This document shows positions 26,295 to 35,512 of a stretch of DNA of 64,000 nucleotides, in pieces. Source of the DNA: Aliidiomarina sanyensis (GTDB lineage Bacteria > Pseudomonadota > Gammaproteobacteria > Enterobacterales > Alteromonadaceae); NCBI RefSeq assembly GCF_003987175.1, contig NZ_PIPM01000006.1, positions 100,534 through 164,533 of the forward strand, read 5' to 3'. The translations under genes and the position numbers were made by a program. Under the pieces are notes generated by a model, which was not told where the DNA came from, did no database searches, and saw only the letters and a program-made list of their open reading frames with translations. Each line of letters starts with the position of its first letter. Position 1 is the first letter of the stretch.

Positions 26295-27049
26295 TGGCAG
26301 CGCATCGAATCGACGTCCTCGGCGCCTCGGGAGGCCTAGGGGCTGAAAATGGGTCCACCTGTATTCGTCTCGGCGAGAGCATCTTAGTTGATGCGGGGAC
26401 TGGCTTGAGCCGTCTGAACGTGAAACAGATGCGTAAAATTAAGCATGTGGTCCTGACGCATTCACACATGGACCACATTGCGTCCTTGCCGATGTTTTTG
26501 AGCAATATGTTTGAGGGTGTCGAGCATCAAGTGCAGGTGTACGCCCTGCGCCACACCATTGAAAAATTAAAAACGCATATCTTCAATGACGAGATTTGGC
26601 CAGATTTTACACGGTCTATGGGACCCGTCGGTCCGGTGGTGGTACTCAATGAAGTCGATCCGGGTGATCGTTTGAAGCTCGAAGGTCTCGAAATTAATTT
26701 GTTTCCAGTCGAACACACGGTGCCGACCGTCGGTGTGAGCGTGCGCGGTGATTTACTGGCAGATGACACCGTGATTTCACATTTTGCCTTCACCTCAGAC
26801 ACGACCGAAGGATCGTTCTTGAATGACCAGCTGCATCGACTCGGTGCCATCGATGTGTTGATGATCGAATGCTCGTTCCCAGACGATAAATATGAACTGG
26901 CCCGTCAGACCAAACACATGACGCCTGAAATGGTGTTCGATACCCTTGAAGCGCTTGAGGTTCCTCCTCAACACGTTTGGATCTCGCACCTCAAGCCATC
27001 CTTCGAGACCGAATTACGCGAAGCCCTCCAAGAATTCCACGTCCTGTAA
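26294..27049 (+). CDS. Class II 3',5'-cyclic-nucleotide phosphodiesterase (MBL fold)
   Basis: 251 residues from the ATG at 26294. Metallo-beta-lactamase fold with the zinc motif HSHMDHIASLP near residue 56 and later histidines in PVEHTVPT and ISHLKPS; an acidic metal ligand is in FTSDTTEG. The start MAAHRIDVLGASGGLG-AENGSTC and the motif order fit the class II phosphodiesterase family (PDE1/CpdP type) that hydrolyses cAMP. Its coupling to DUF3429 is noted above. The TAA stop (27047-27049) is the GTAA foot of the first REP of the long array that follows. An RNase Z-like activity is a less likely alternative. Confidence 0.8.
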   Translation: MAAHRIDVLGASGGLGAENGSTCIRLGESILVDAGTGLSRLNVKQMRKIKHVVLTHSHMDHIASLPMFLSNMFEGVEHQVQVYALRHTIEKLKTHIFNDEIWPDFTRSMGPVGPVVVLNEVDPGDRLKLEGLEINLFPVEHTVPTVGVSVRGDLLADDTVISHFAFTSDTTEGSFLNDQLHRLGAIDVLMIECSFPDDKYELARQTKHMTPEMVFDTLEALEVPPQHVWISHLKPSFETELREALQEFHVL

Positions 27050-28045
27050 CCAACGCGATACCCCGTAACCAACGCAATGCGTTGGGTCCGCGATATCCGC
27101 GACCACGGATGTCTTGGATATTCCTCATCGATGGATTGCGTTGGGTCCGCGATACCCCGTAACCAACGCACATTCCGTAACGGCGCGTTGGGTCTGCGAT
27201 ACCCGCGATCACGGATGTCTTGGATATGCCTCGTCGATGGATTGGATTTGGTCTCCCAACGCAATGCGTTGGCTACATCCGCGATATCCCGTAACCAACG
27301 CACCGCGTTGGGGCCGCGATATCCGCGATCACGGATGTCGTGGATATCCCTCATCGATGGATTGCGTTGGGGCCGTAATATCCGCGATCACGGATGTCTT
27401 GGATATCCCTCATCGATGGATTGGATTTGGTCTCCCAACGCAATGCGTTGGGGCCGTAATATCCGCGATCACGGATGTCTTGGATATCCCTCATCGATGG
27501 ATTGGATTTGGTCTCCCAACGCAATGCGTTGGCTACATCCGCGATATATACGTAACCAACGCAATGCGTTGGGGCCGTAATACCCGCGACCACGGATGTC
27601 TTGGATATCCCTCGTCGATGGATTGGATTTGGTCTCCCAACGCAATGCGTTGGCTACATCCGCAATACCCCGTAACCAACGCACTGCGTTGGGTCCGCGA
27701 TACCCGCGATCACGGATGTCTTGGATATCCCTCGTCGATGGATTGGATTTGGTCTCCCAACGCAATGCGTTGGCTACATCCGCGATGTCCCGTAACCAAC
27801 GCAATGCGTTGGGTCCGCGATACCCGCGATCACGGATGTCTTGGATATCCCTCATCGATGGATTGGATTTGGTCTCCCAACGCAATGCGTTGGTTACATC
27901 CGCGGTACCCCGTAACCAACGCAATGCGTTGGGGCCGCGATACCCGCGATCACGGATGTCTTGGATATCCCTCATATATGTGGGTTGCGAATATTATGGC
28001 GATCGCGTGGATTGGTTTTCCCAACGCAATGCGTTGGCTACCATT
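27046..28045. repeat. Large REP array A (120-bp period)
   Basis: About 1 kb of REPs separated by a linker with its own short palindromes: CCGCGATCACGG, GGATATCC and CATCGATGG. The marker CACGGATGTCT(or G)TGGATAT starts at 27104, 27210, 27330, 27389, 27470, 27591, 27711, 27831 and 27951; the last four steps are 120 or 121 bp. Each full unit has two REPs, both CCAACGC type, one ending in TTGGCTAC and one beginning GTAACC. The array lies directly upstream of the RAYT gene. Long open frames across it are repeat artefacts. Confidence 0.95.
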
Positions 28046-28100
28046 AAAGGTCAACGGATCTTCTTTTCGAAAATCAATCACCAAACGCTAAGGATGGCGC

Positions 28101-28670
28101 ATGCAAACCATGGAACCTCGAAAGAACCCTCGAATGTTTCGTATTTATGACAAGGGAGGCGGCTATTATTCAATCACGATGAATACTTACCGACGACTTC
28201 CGTTATTCAACGATCCCGAATTACGTCAAGCTCTGAGAGACGCTATGAGAACCGTAAAGGAATTACTGCCTTTCCAAACGCACGCATTCGTACTTTTACC
28301 CGACCACATCCATTGGATTCTCAGTATCGAAGACGACGAGTTATCCAAACGCATAGGGTTGATCAAGGCACTGACCACTAAGTTTTATGGAAAGCAACCA
28401 TCAGAGGATCGAACGAAAGGCTACAAAAATGCACGCCGACATTCGATATGGCAGCCTCGTTTTTACGAAAAAACGATTCGGAGTGAGAAACAGTTATATG
28501 ATGAGACGTTATATATCTACACGAACCCCGTGCATCATGGCCACTGCAAAAAGGTAGGTGATTGGCCCTGGAGTTCATTTCACCGAGATGTTCGACTTGG
28601 GGTTGTTCCGGAGAGTTGGGCACACATCTCAATGGATAAAAAAACCACCGTGCGCAGAGAGGACAGATAA
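28101..28670 (+). CDS. REP-associated tyrosine transposase (RAYT)
   Basis: 189 residues of the Y1 transposase fold (IS200/IS605-like HUH enzymes, RAYT branch). The metal-binding His-x-His is at H69-I-H71 in FVLLPDHIHWIL; the helix with the candidate catalytic tyrosine is YIYTNPVHHG (138-147); WPWSSFHRDVRLG follows as in other RAYTs, as does WQPRFYEKTIR. Good AAGGA ribosome binding site. These proteins bind and cut REP hairpins at a conserved GTAG foot. The gene is single, has no terminal inverted repeats of its own, and is flanked by REP arrays on both sides, the standard REPtron layout. It is therefore the likely source of the CCAACGC REPs. The gene looks intact. Confidence 0.93.
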   Translation: MQTMEPRKNPRMFRIYDKGGGYYSITMNTYRRLPLFNDPELRQALRDAMRTVKELLPFQTHAFVLLPDHIHWILSIEDDELSKRIGLIKALTTKFYGKQPSEDRTKGYKNARRHSIWQPRFYEKTIRSEKQLYDETLYIYTNPVHHGHCKKVGDWPWSSFHRDVRLGVVPESWAHISMDKKTTVRREDR

Positions 28671-28953
28671 CCAACGCACATGCCGTAACGGTGCGTTGGG
28701 TACATCCACAATGATGGATACGATTGAGTTTCCCAACGCGGTGCGTTGGCTACATCCATGATGACGGATACGATTGAGTTTCCCAACGCGGTGCGTTGGC
28801 TACATCCATGATGACGGATACGATTTGATATCCCAACGCGGTGCGTTGGGTACATCCACAATGATGGATACGATTGAGTTTCCCAACGCGGTGCGTTGGC
28901 TACATCCACGATGATGGATACGATTTGATTTCCCAACGCGGTGCGTTGGCTAC
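28667..28953. repeat. REP array B (50-bp period)
   Basis: After a long-loop REP that contains the RAYT stop codon, five units of exactly 50 bp follow (CGATT at 28721, 28771, 28821, 28871, 28921). Each has one REP CCAACGCGG-TGCGTTGG and the linker TACATCCATGATGACGGATA-type. Located between RAYT and the Fur-controlled promoter of fbpA. Confidence 0.93.
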
Positions 28954-28958
28954 TTAAA

Positions 28959-28973
28959 TGATATTGATTCTCA
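28959..28973 (+). promoter_or_regulatory. Fur box 1 upstream of fbpA
   Basis: TGATATTGATTCTCA matches TGATAATNATTATCA at 12 of 14 positions. It lies 109 bp before the fbpA start, just past the REP array. Confidence 0.65.
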
Positions 28974-29014
28974 TTTGCGGTTGTTCTATTCTGTGGGTAT
29001 TGTCTAGTTGGGAA

Positions 29015-29029
29015 TGATAACGATTGTTA
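29015..29029 (+). promoter_or_regulatory. Fur box 2 upstream of fbpA
   Basis: TGATAACGATTGTTA, 12 of 14 matches to the Fur 7-1-7 consensus. A weaker third site (CATCATTCTCATA) follows at about 29036. Two or three boxes indicate iron-repressed transcription of the Fe3+ transporter. Confidence 0.75.
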
Positions 29030-29081
29030 TTTACGCATCATTCTCATACACTAATGCCTTAGTTTGGAGAGGGATCCAACG

Positions 29082-30113
29082 ATGAATTTCAAAGCGTTAA
29101 TCGCAGGATTTGGGGTTTTATCAGCAGTCGCGATTGGCATCACAGCCTGCAGCCCAGGCGGTTCCGATGAGGTGAATATCTACTCTTCGCGAAACGAGGG
29201 ATTGATTAAACCATTACTTGATGAGTTCACGGCTGAAACCGGCATTCGGGTGAATCTTCTGACCGGTTCTGGCGACGGGCTGCTATCACGCTTGCTCAAT
29301 GAAGGGCGGAATAGCCCCGCGGACTTATTTTTAACGGTGGATGCCGGTGCTTTGCATCGGGCCAAAGAAGCTGATCTATTTCAACCTGTTCGCAGTGCAA
29401 CACTGGACAACGCCATTCCAGAGCATTTGCGCGATACCGATCGTCTTTGGTATGGCCTGAGCATGCGTGCACGTCCCGTCTTTTTTGCGATTGACCGGGT
29501 CGATCCATCGGAAATTACTGACTACATGAGCCTTGCCGACCCCAAATGGCGCGGCCGTATCTGTGTGCGTTCGTCCGATAACGTGTACAACCAATCCATG
29601 GTAGCGGCGATGATTGCGCACTATGGTGTTGAAGAAACAGAGACTTGGGCACGGGGTTTGGTGGCAAATTTCGCCCGCAATCCAGTCGGTGGAGATCGTG
29701 AACAGATTCATGCAGTTGCCTCGGGTATCTGCGATATCGCGATAGCAAACACTTACTATTTTGGTGGCATGATGCAATCAACCGATGCCACAAACCTCGA
29801 CACGGTCAGCAAAGTCGCGATTGCGTGGCCCAATGCGGAACATGGTGTGCATGTGAATGTATCGGGGATTGGTTTGCTTCGGCACGCGCGCAATGTGGAC
29901 CATGCTGTGAAGTTGATGGATTTCCTTGCCAGTGTAGAAGCACAGACCTGGTATGCGGAAGTAAACTCGGAGTACCCTGCGAACCCGAACGCACCGTGGA
30001 GTGAGACACTGCGCGCTTGGGGTGATTTTATCGCCGATGATTTGCCGATGAGTGAGTTGGGTGACAACAACGCAGCAGCTGTGCGGTTAATGGACCGCGC
30101 CGGATGGCGGTAA
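29082..30113 (+). CDS. fbpA: Fe3+ ABC transporter substrate-binding protein
   Basis: 343 residues from the ATG at 29082 behind GAGAGGGA; the in-frame ATG at 29064 is less well placed. Lipoprotein signal with ITAC lipobox. The mature part matches the FbpA/FutA/AfuA family: VNIYSSRNEGLIKPLLDEF, TGSGDGLLSRLLNEGRNSPAD, LADPKWRGRICVRSSDNVYN and the tyrosine pair in ANTYYFGG that binds ferric iron. It delivers Fe3+ to the permease/ATPase encoded downstream. Preceded by two Fur boxes. A 400-bp REP array separates it from the permease gene. Confidence 0.93.
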   Translation: MNFKALIAGFGVLSAVAIGITACSPGGSDEVNIYSSRNEGLIKPLLDEFTAETGIRVNLLTGSGDGLLSRLLNEGRNSPADLFLTVDAGALHRAKEADLFQPVRSATLDNAIPEHLRDTDRLWYGLSMRARPVFFAIDRVDPSEITDYMSLADPKWRGRICVRSSDNVYNQSMVAAMIAHYGVEETETWARGLVANFARNPVGGDREQIHAVASGICDIAIANTYYFGGMMQSTDATNLDTVSKVAIAWPNAEHGVHVNVSGIGLLRHARNVDHAVKLMDFLASVEAQTWYAEVNSEYPANPNAPWSETLRAWGDFIADDLPMSELGDNNAAAVRLMDRAGWR

Positions 30114-30515
30114 CGTAGCACCCAACGCACCGCGTTGGGAACCCAAATCGAATTCGGCCTCGGGGTTTGTGGATACCCCGGACCCAACGCACCGCGTTGG
30201 GAACCCAAATCGAATCCGGCCTCGGGGTTCGTGGATACCCCGGACCCAACGCAATGCGTTGGCTACGAAGGAATGGGTGTAGCCAACGCACCGCGTTGTG
30301 AACCCAAATCGAATTCGGCCTCGGGGTTTGTGGATACCCCGGACCCAACGCAATGCGTTGGCTACGAAGGAATGGGTGTCGCCAACGCACGGCGTTGGGA
30401 ACCCAAATCGAATTCGGCCTCGGGGTTTGTGGATACCCCGGACCCAACGCAATGCGTTGGCTACGAAGGAATGGGTGTAGCCAACGCACGGCGTTGGGAA
30501 CCCAAATCAAATCCA
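30113..30515. repeat. REP array C inside the fbp operon
   Basis: REPs joined by the linker AACCCAAATCGAATTCGGCC-TCGGGGTTTGTGGATACCCC. AACCCAAATC starts at 30140, 30202, 30301, 30400 and 30499: one 62-bp step (one REP) and three 99-bp steps (two REPs and GAAGGAATGGGTGT). It fills nearly the whole 430-bp space between fbpA and fbpB. Confidence 0.93.
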
Positions 30516-30543
30516 ACGCACGGCGACAAACAATGGATAACGA

Positions 30544-32322
30544 ATGGTTGAAGCGATACGCAGCGGTTTAGCGACTGCGGGAAATAATGTGTGGAGAACC
30601 TTGCGCGATTGGTCATTGCCGCTTGTCGCGGTCGTGATCTGTCTGCCGTTATTGGTGGTTGTTGCCAGTTTCTTTATTGGTCTTTTCGGCGCCGAGCAGC
30701 GAGAAACTCTGGCGCATTTATTTGATACCGTAATTGGCGAATACGTTCGTCATTCGCTCGTCCTTTTGGTCGGTGTCGGCCTGATTACGCTCATCATTGG
30801 TGTCACGGCTGCGTGGCTGACCACGGCCTGCGAATTCCCGGGCGTGCGTTGGTTGCGTTGGGCTCTTTTACTTCCACTCGCCATGCCCGCCTACATTACC
30901 GCGTACACTTACAGCGGCATGCTCAGCTTTGAGGGGCCGGTACAATCAGCGCTTCGAGCAGTCACCGGCTGGCAACTGGGTGAATACAGCTTCCCCGAAA
31001 TTCGCTCCCTTACCGGCGCTGTGCTGGTGATGGGCTTCGTGTTGTTTCCTTATGTCTATCTCATTACACGGGCGTCTTTTATCGAGCAATCCCGCGCTGC
31101 GATTGAAGCCGGACGGACTCTTGGGCTTGGTCCATGGCAGAGCTTTTACCGCGTTGCCTTGCCGATGGCTCGGCCAGCGATCGCAACCGGCGTGACCTTA
31201 GCTTTAATGGAGACCCTGGCAGACTACGGGACAGTCCATTTTTACGGCGTCACCACCTTCACCACGGGGATCTTCCGGACCTGGTATGGGATGGCCGATC
31301 CGGTCGGGGCCCTGCAACTGGCAAGTATCTTAATGAGTGCTGTGGTGGTTTTGATGTTGGTCGAACGTATTTCGCGGCGTCAATCCCGCTATCACCACGC
31401 AGGACGGAGCAATCAAGCGACGCGACCTATGCAACTGAAGAGCTGGAAAGCGGCGTTGGCGTTCATCGCCTGTTTCTTACCGGTACTGTTTGGATTTATT
31501 CTCCCTGCATTGCAACTTATTTTCTGGTCGGCAGATCGCTTGAGCATTTGGAGTGACCCGCAATTTTGGACGCTGGTGCGCAACAGTTTGATTCTCGCGG
31601 GCCTTGCCGCCTTTATCACGGTGATGGTTGCGTTATGGCTGTGTTACGGCAAGCGGGAAGCGAGCTTAAACGGTAACCGTGCGGCGAACGGCAAACTCAC
31701 GCGCGGTAGTGTTGCGTTTGCATCGCTTGGTTATGCGATTCCTGGTGTGGTCATTGCGGTGGGTGTGATGGTTCCGCTGGCGTGGCTCGATAACCGAATC
31801 ATCGACTTCAGCGAGGCGTTCTTTGGTTTTAATCCGGGATTGTTGCTCTCGGGAACCATTATTGCGCTGTTGTTTGCCTACACCGTGCGCTTTTTATCGA
31901 TTTCTATTCAAACCGTGGACTCAGGGTTAAGCCAGATTAGCAAAGCTATGGACGAATCGGGTCGAATTCTCGGCTTGAAATCACATGAAATTATGAGTCG
32001 CATTCATTTCCCGCTGCTGCGCACAAGTTTGCTGACGGCCGGTATCTTGGTGTTTGTGGATGTGCTTAAAGAGCTTCCGGCCACCTTGGTTTTGCGGCCA
32101 TTTAACTTTAATACCTTGGCGGTGCGTGCATATGAAATGGCGGGCGACGAGCGCCTTGCCGACGCCGGGCCAGCGGCCCTGATGATTGTACTGGCCGGAC
32201 TGATTCCGGTGATCTTATTGAGCCGTGCGATGAACCGACGCCAGCATCTGCAAAATGAAATTCGTGCGGGTGAACCGAAACCTGGAGAGATCTATGAGCC
32301 TGTTAAAACTCAGTGGAATTGA
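30544..32322 (+). CDS. fbpB: Fe3+ ABC transporter permease
   Basis: 592 residues with about 12 transmembrane helices in two fused binding-protein-dependent transport domains. Both cytoplasmic EAA-like loops are seen: AIEAGRTLGLGPWQSFYRVALPMARPAI (~183, first half) and AMDESGRILGLKSHEIMSRIHFPLLRTSL (~465, second half). This is the FbpB/SfuB type for ferric iron. No convincing ribosome binding site is in front, only GGATAA; it follows the REP array and so may be expressed less than fbpA from the same transcript. Its end overlaps the fbpC start by 29 bp. Confidence 0.93.
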   Translation: MVEAIRSGLATAGNNVWRTLRDWSLPLVAVVICLPLLVVVASFFIGLFGAEQRETLAHLFDTVIGEYVRHSLVLLVGVGLITLIIGVTAAWLTTACEFPGVRWLRWALLLPLAMPAYITAYTYSGMLSFEGPVQSALRAVTGWQLGEYSFPEIRSLTGAVLVMGFVLFPYVYLITRASFIEQSRAAIEAGRTLGLGPWQSFYRVALPMARPAIATGVTLALMETLADYGTVHFYGVTTFTTGIFRTWYGMADPVGALQLASILMSAVVVLMLVERISRRQSRYHHAGRSNQATRPMQLKSWKAALAFIACFLPVLFGFILPALQLIFWSADRLSIWSDPQFWTLVRNSLILAGLAAFITVMVALWLCYGKREASLNGNRAANGKLTRGSVAFASLGYAIPGVVIAVGVMVPLAWLDNRIIDFSEAFFGFNPGLLLSGTIIALLFAYTVRFLSISIQTVDSGLSQISKAMDESGRILGLKSHEIMSRIHFPLLRTSLLTAGILVFVDVLKELPATLVLRPFNFNTLAVRAYEMAGDERLADAGPAALMIVLAGLIPVILLSRAMNRRQHLQNEIRAGEPKPGEIYEPVKTQWN

Positions 32323-33349
32323 GGTCGGTTTTGACCGGACCACAATTGTCGATGACGTCTCTTTTTCATTAGAAGAGGGCGAAATCGGCTGTCTGCTTGG
32401 TCCAAGCGGCTGCGGCAAGACAACACTGTTGCGCGCTATCGCGGGGTTTGAGCCGGTACGCGGTGGGCGCATTGAGCTTGGCGAGAAGCTTGTGAGCTCG
32501 CCAGCACAGCTTGTGCCCCCAGAAAAGCGCGGGGTCGGCATGGTGTTTCAGGATTTCGCGCTATTTCCTCACCTGACGGTATTCGACAACATTGCGTTTG
32601 GCATTCGCGATCAGAGTAGCAGTGAACAAAAGCGTCGGGTTCACCAATTGTTGGAGCATATTGGACTTTCCGGTTATGGCCCGCGTTACCCGCATCAGTT
32701 AAGTGGTGGTCAGCAGCAGCGCATCGCGCTGGCTCGTGCACTTGCGCCAAAACCCCGTCTATTGTTGCTTGATGAGCCATTTTCATCGCTCGATGCGGAG
32801 TTGCGTGAGTCCCTTGCCACAGAAGTGCGCGCGCTTCTCAAAGAAGAGGGTATCACGGCATTATTAGTGACCCATGATCAACAAGAAGCCTTTGCCCTCG
32901 CCGACAAAGCTGGGGTGATGTATCACGGCCGCCTGCTGCAGTGGGATACGCCGTATGGGTTGTATCACCGTCCAGCGCATCATTTGGTTGCCGATTTCAT
33001 TGGGGTGGGGGTGTTGTTGCATGGGTCGATCACGGCGGATCGGCGTGTGCAAACAGCGCTCGGTTTGTTGCATGGTGAAGAGGTGCCTCGCGGCTCTGAA
33101 GGGGAAGCGGTGGACGTGTTAATCCGTCCAGATGATATTGTCCTCGACGAGAGTGCGGAACGCCGTGCGACCATTGTGGCCCGCGGATTTCGAGGAGCGC
33201 ATTTCCTCTATACCGCCGAGCTGCAAGATGGCAGCCACCTGCTGTGTATGGCGCCATCGCATCACGAATACGAAGTGGGTCAGAATGTCGGGCTGCGCCT
33301 GAACATGGACCACCTTGTGTTATTTCCCGCCGGATACTGCGACACCTGA
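32294..33349 (+). CDS. fbpC: Fe3+ ABC transporter ATP-binding protein
   Basis: 351 residues from the ATG at 32294 (MSLLKLSGIEVGF), chosen for the GGAGAG site upstream. Walker A LGPSGCGKTTLLRAI (~37), Q-loop VFQDFALFPHL, signature LSGGQQQRIALARAL, Walker B LLLLDEPFSSLD and switch His in LLVTHDQQEAF. A C-terminal TOBE-like domain follows residue ~240 as in FbpC/PotA proteins. It supplies energy for uptake of Fe3+ through FbpB. Coupled by overlap to fbpB. Confidence 0.94.
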   Translation: MSLLKLSGIEVGFDRTTIVDDVSFSLEEGEIGCLLGPSGCGKTTLLRAIAGFEPVRGGRIELGEKLVSSPAQLVPPEKRGVGMVFQDFALFPHLTVFDNIAFGIRDQSSSEQKRRVHQLLEHIGLSGYGPRYPHQLSGGQQQRIALARALAPKPRLLLLDEPFSSLDAELRESLATEVRALLKEEGITALLVTHDQQEAFALADKAGVMYHGRLLQWDTPYGLYHRPAHHLVADFIGVGVLLHGSITADRRVQTALGLLHGEEVPRGSEGEAVDVLIRPDDIVLDESAERRATIVARGFRGAHFLYTAELQDGSHLLCMAPSHHEYEVGQNVGLRLNMDHLVLFPAGYCDT

Positions 33350-33364
33350 TATTTCCGATTCTGC

Positions 33365-34010
33365 ACCCAACGCAATGCGTTGGTTACATCCATCGTACCG
33401 TCCCGTCATCCGCGATCATATCGGCCCCGTAGCCAACGCACCGCGTTGGGCCCCAACCCGATAAACGCATATACCCCGTAGCCAACGCACCGCGTTGGGC
33501 CCCAGCCCGATAAACGCATATACCCCGGACCCAACGCATTGCGTTGGTTACATCCATGGTACCGCCCGGTCATCCGCGATCATATCGGCCCCGTAGCCAA
33601 CGCACCGCGTTGGGCCCCAGCCCGATAAACGCATATACCCCGGACCCAACGCATTGCGTTGGTTACATCCATCGTATCGCCCCGTCATCCGCGATCATAT
33701 CGGCCCCGGACCCAACGCATTGCGTTGGTTACATCCATCTTATCGCCCGGTCATCCGTGATCATATCGGCCCCGTAGCCAACGCATTGCGTTGGTTACAT
33801 CCATCGTACCGCCCGGTCATCCGTGATCATATCGGCCCCGCACCCAACGCATTGCGTTGGTTACATCCATCGTATCGCCCGGTCATCCGTGATCATATCG
33901 GCCCCGTAGCCAACGCACCGCGTTGGGCCCCAGCCCGATAAACGCATATACCCCGGACCCAACGCATTGCGTTGGTTACATCCATCGTACCGCCCCGTCA
34001 TCCGTGATCT
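33365..34010. repeat. REP array D (66-bp period)
   Basis: REPs between the convergent genes fbpC and the LysR gene. The linker CATCCATCGTACCGCCCGGT-CATCCGCGATCATATCGGCC recurs; ACATCC at 33665, 33731, 33797 and 33863 gives exact 66-bp steps. A second linker, CCCCAGCCCGATAAACGCAT-ATACCCC, joins inverted REP pairs. The same linkers occur in arrays F and G. Confidence 0.93.
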
Positions 34011-34016
34011 CGGTGT

Positions 34017-34904
34017 TCAGGATAAACACCGCTGACAATGTTCGAAAAATGCCTCGGTAAGGCGGCTCATTGGCGTATGAGCCGAGGTGATAAAGCCATA
34101 CTCCACACTAATCTTGGGCGAGAAATTGGTAATGTGCGCGCCATGCGCAAACTGCTCCGCCAAAAGCCCATTTACAATCGCAACCCCCAGCCCACGTTTT
34201 GCAAAAGCACAGGCCGTTGCCACCGTGTGCGTTTCTATCTTCACGCGCATCGGAATTCCTTCCGTTCGAAACGCATTCTCGATTTGTCCTCGTGAGTACC
34301 TGCCTTTTCCAAGAAGAATCAGTGGGGAATCACGCAAGTCTTTTGGTTTCAAAATTTTGCGCTGCGCCAGTGGGTGATCCGGTGCCATCACACACACCAT
34401 ACGTCCTGCTAAGAGAGACTCTGCGCGCAATCCCGGGTGATGTTCAGGCAATTGAATAAATCCACAATCCACCGTTCGCCGAGCCACGAGTTCACGGGCC
34501 GACTCGGGACTGCGCGAGTCCATACTAATCCGAACATTCGGGTGGGTTCGCATAAAGTCGGCCACTACATCGGCAAGGGGGCCCGAGAGAAAACTCACTG
34601 GCGCGACAATTTTTAGGGAGCCAACATTGGAGTGATGAATATTTGTAGCGAGGGCACCGAGTCGCTCCACACTGGAAAGGGTAAGCTCAACTTCTTTTTG
34701 CAGGGCCAATGCTTCATCGGTCGGAATTAAACGACCGTGTTCGCGATAAAATAATTGGAAACCGACGTACTCTTCAAACGTGGAAAGCAAGCGCGAAACC
34801 GCCGGTTGGGTGGTGCCCAGTCGTTTTCCGGCAGCGGTTGCTGAACCGGTGATGAGAATGGCATGGAAAGCTTCAAGGCATTTGATACTTGGGGTTTCAG
34901 CCAT
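34017..34904 (-). CDS. LysR-family transcriptional regulator
   Basis: 295 residues. N-terminal winged helix-turn-helix: SIKCLEAFHAILITGSATAAG-KRLGTTQPAVSRLLSTFEEYVG (residues ~6-48), then the LysR substrate-binding domain with LKIVAPVSFLSGPLADVV and the C-terminal AFAKRGLGVAIVNGLLA. It is divergent from the TonB-dependent receptor gene, with array E between them, so it may control that receptor and the two genes after it; the effector is unknown. Residue pattern suggests the amino-acid-metabolism branch of LysR proteins, but that is weak inference. Confidence 0.88.
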   Translation of the reverse strand: MAETPSIKCLEAFHAILITGSATAAGKRLGTTQPAVSRLLSTFEEYVGFQLFYREHGRLIPTDEALALQKEVELTLSSVERLGALATNIHHSNVGSLKIVAPVSFLSGPLADVVADFMRTHPNVRISMDSRSPESARELVARRTVDCGFIQLPEHHPGLRAESLLAGRMVCVMAPDHPLAQRKILKPKDLRDSPLILLGKGRYSRGQIENAFRTEGIPMRVKIETHTVATACAFAKRGLGVAIVNGLLAEQFAHGAHITNFSPKISVEYGFITSAHTPMSRLTEAFFEHCQRCLS

Positions 34905-34948
34905 GGTGACTCCTGTTGGTTATCTTTGTTGCGGCCCGACCAACGTGT

Positions 34949-35386
34949 CGAACCCAACGCAATGCGTTGGCTACGTGTATCGTGTCGAACCCAACGCTGT
35001 GCGTTGGCTACGTGTATCGTGTCGAACCCAACGCGATGCGTTGGCTACGTGTATCGTGTTGAGCCCAACGCAATGCGTTGGCTACGTACATCGTGTTGAA
35101 CCCAACGCAATGCGTTGGCTACGTGTATCGTGTTGAATCAAACGCAATGCGTTGGCTACGTGTATCGTGTCGAACCCAACGCTGTGCGTTGGCTACGTAC
35201 ATCGTGTCGAACCCAACGCAATGCGTTGGCTACGTGTATCGTGTTGAACTCAACGCTGTGCGTTGGCTACGTGTATCGTGTCGAACCCAACGCAATGCGT
35301 TGGCTACGTGTATCGTGTCGAACCCAACGCTGTGCGTTGGCTACGTGTATCGTGTCGAACCCAACGCAATGCGTTGGTTATGTGTA
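34949..35386. repeat. REP array E (12 units of 37 bp)
   Basis: Twelve units with exact 37-bp spacing; AACCCAACGC (or a one-base variant) starts at 34951, 34988, 35025 and so on to 35358. Each has one REP CCAACGC-AA/TG-TGCGTTGG, CTAC and the linker GTGTATCGTGTCGA. The array sits in the divergent control region of the LysR and TonB-receptor genes. About 125 bp remain between it and the receptor start, AT-rich, with no Fur box. Confidence 0.95.
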
Positions 35387-35512
35387 TAACATTATGTTAT
35401 CAGGTGATGCGAAAATTGCATAATATTGCATGAGGTTTGAAGGCCTGCTAGTTTTCTCCTCGACTTACAGAATACTAACAATTCAAAACTGTGTAACAAC
35501 ACGAGGCTCATT

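Noticed and set aside
27114..28091. Long open frames of up to 325 codons across REP array A, on both strands
   Set aside because: The peptides are periodic repeats of translated REP and linker (NAMRWLHP, QRNALATS and similar) in several frames at once. The 120-bp period is a multiple of three, so stop codons are rarely met. No ribosome binding site or family.
30846..30870. GCGTTGG half sites inside fbpB
   Set aside because: They encode normal conserved residues of the permease (VRWLRWALL) and lack a matching left arm with the foot, so chance similarity is enough.
34949..35386. CRISPR array
   Set aside because: Palindromes recur at fixed spacing, but the spacers are nearly identical to one another and no cas genes are present. 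This is a tandem REP array.
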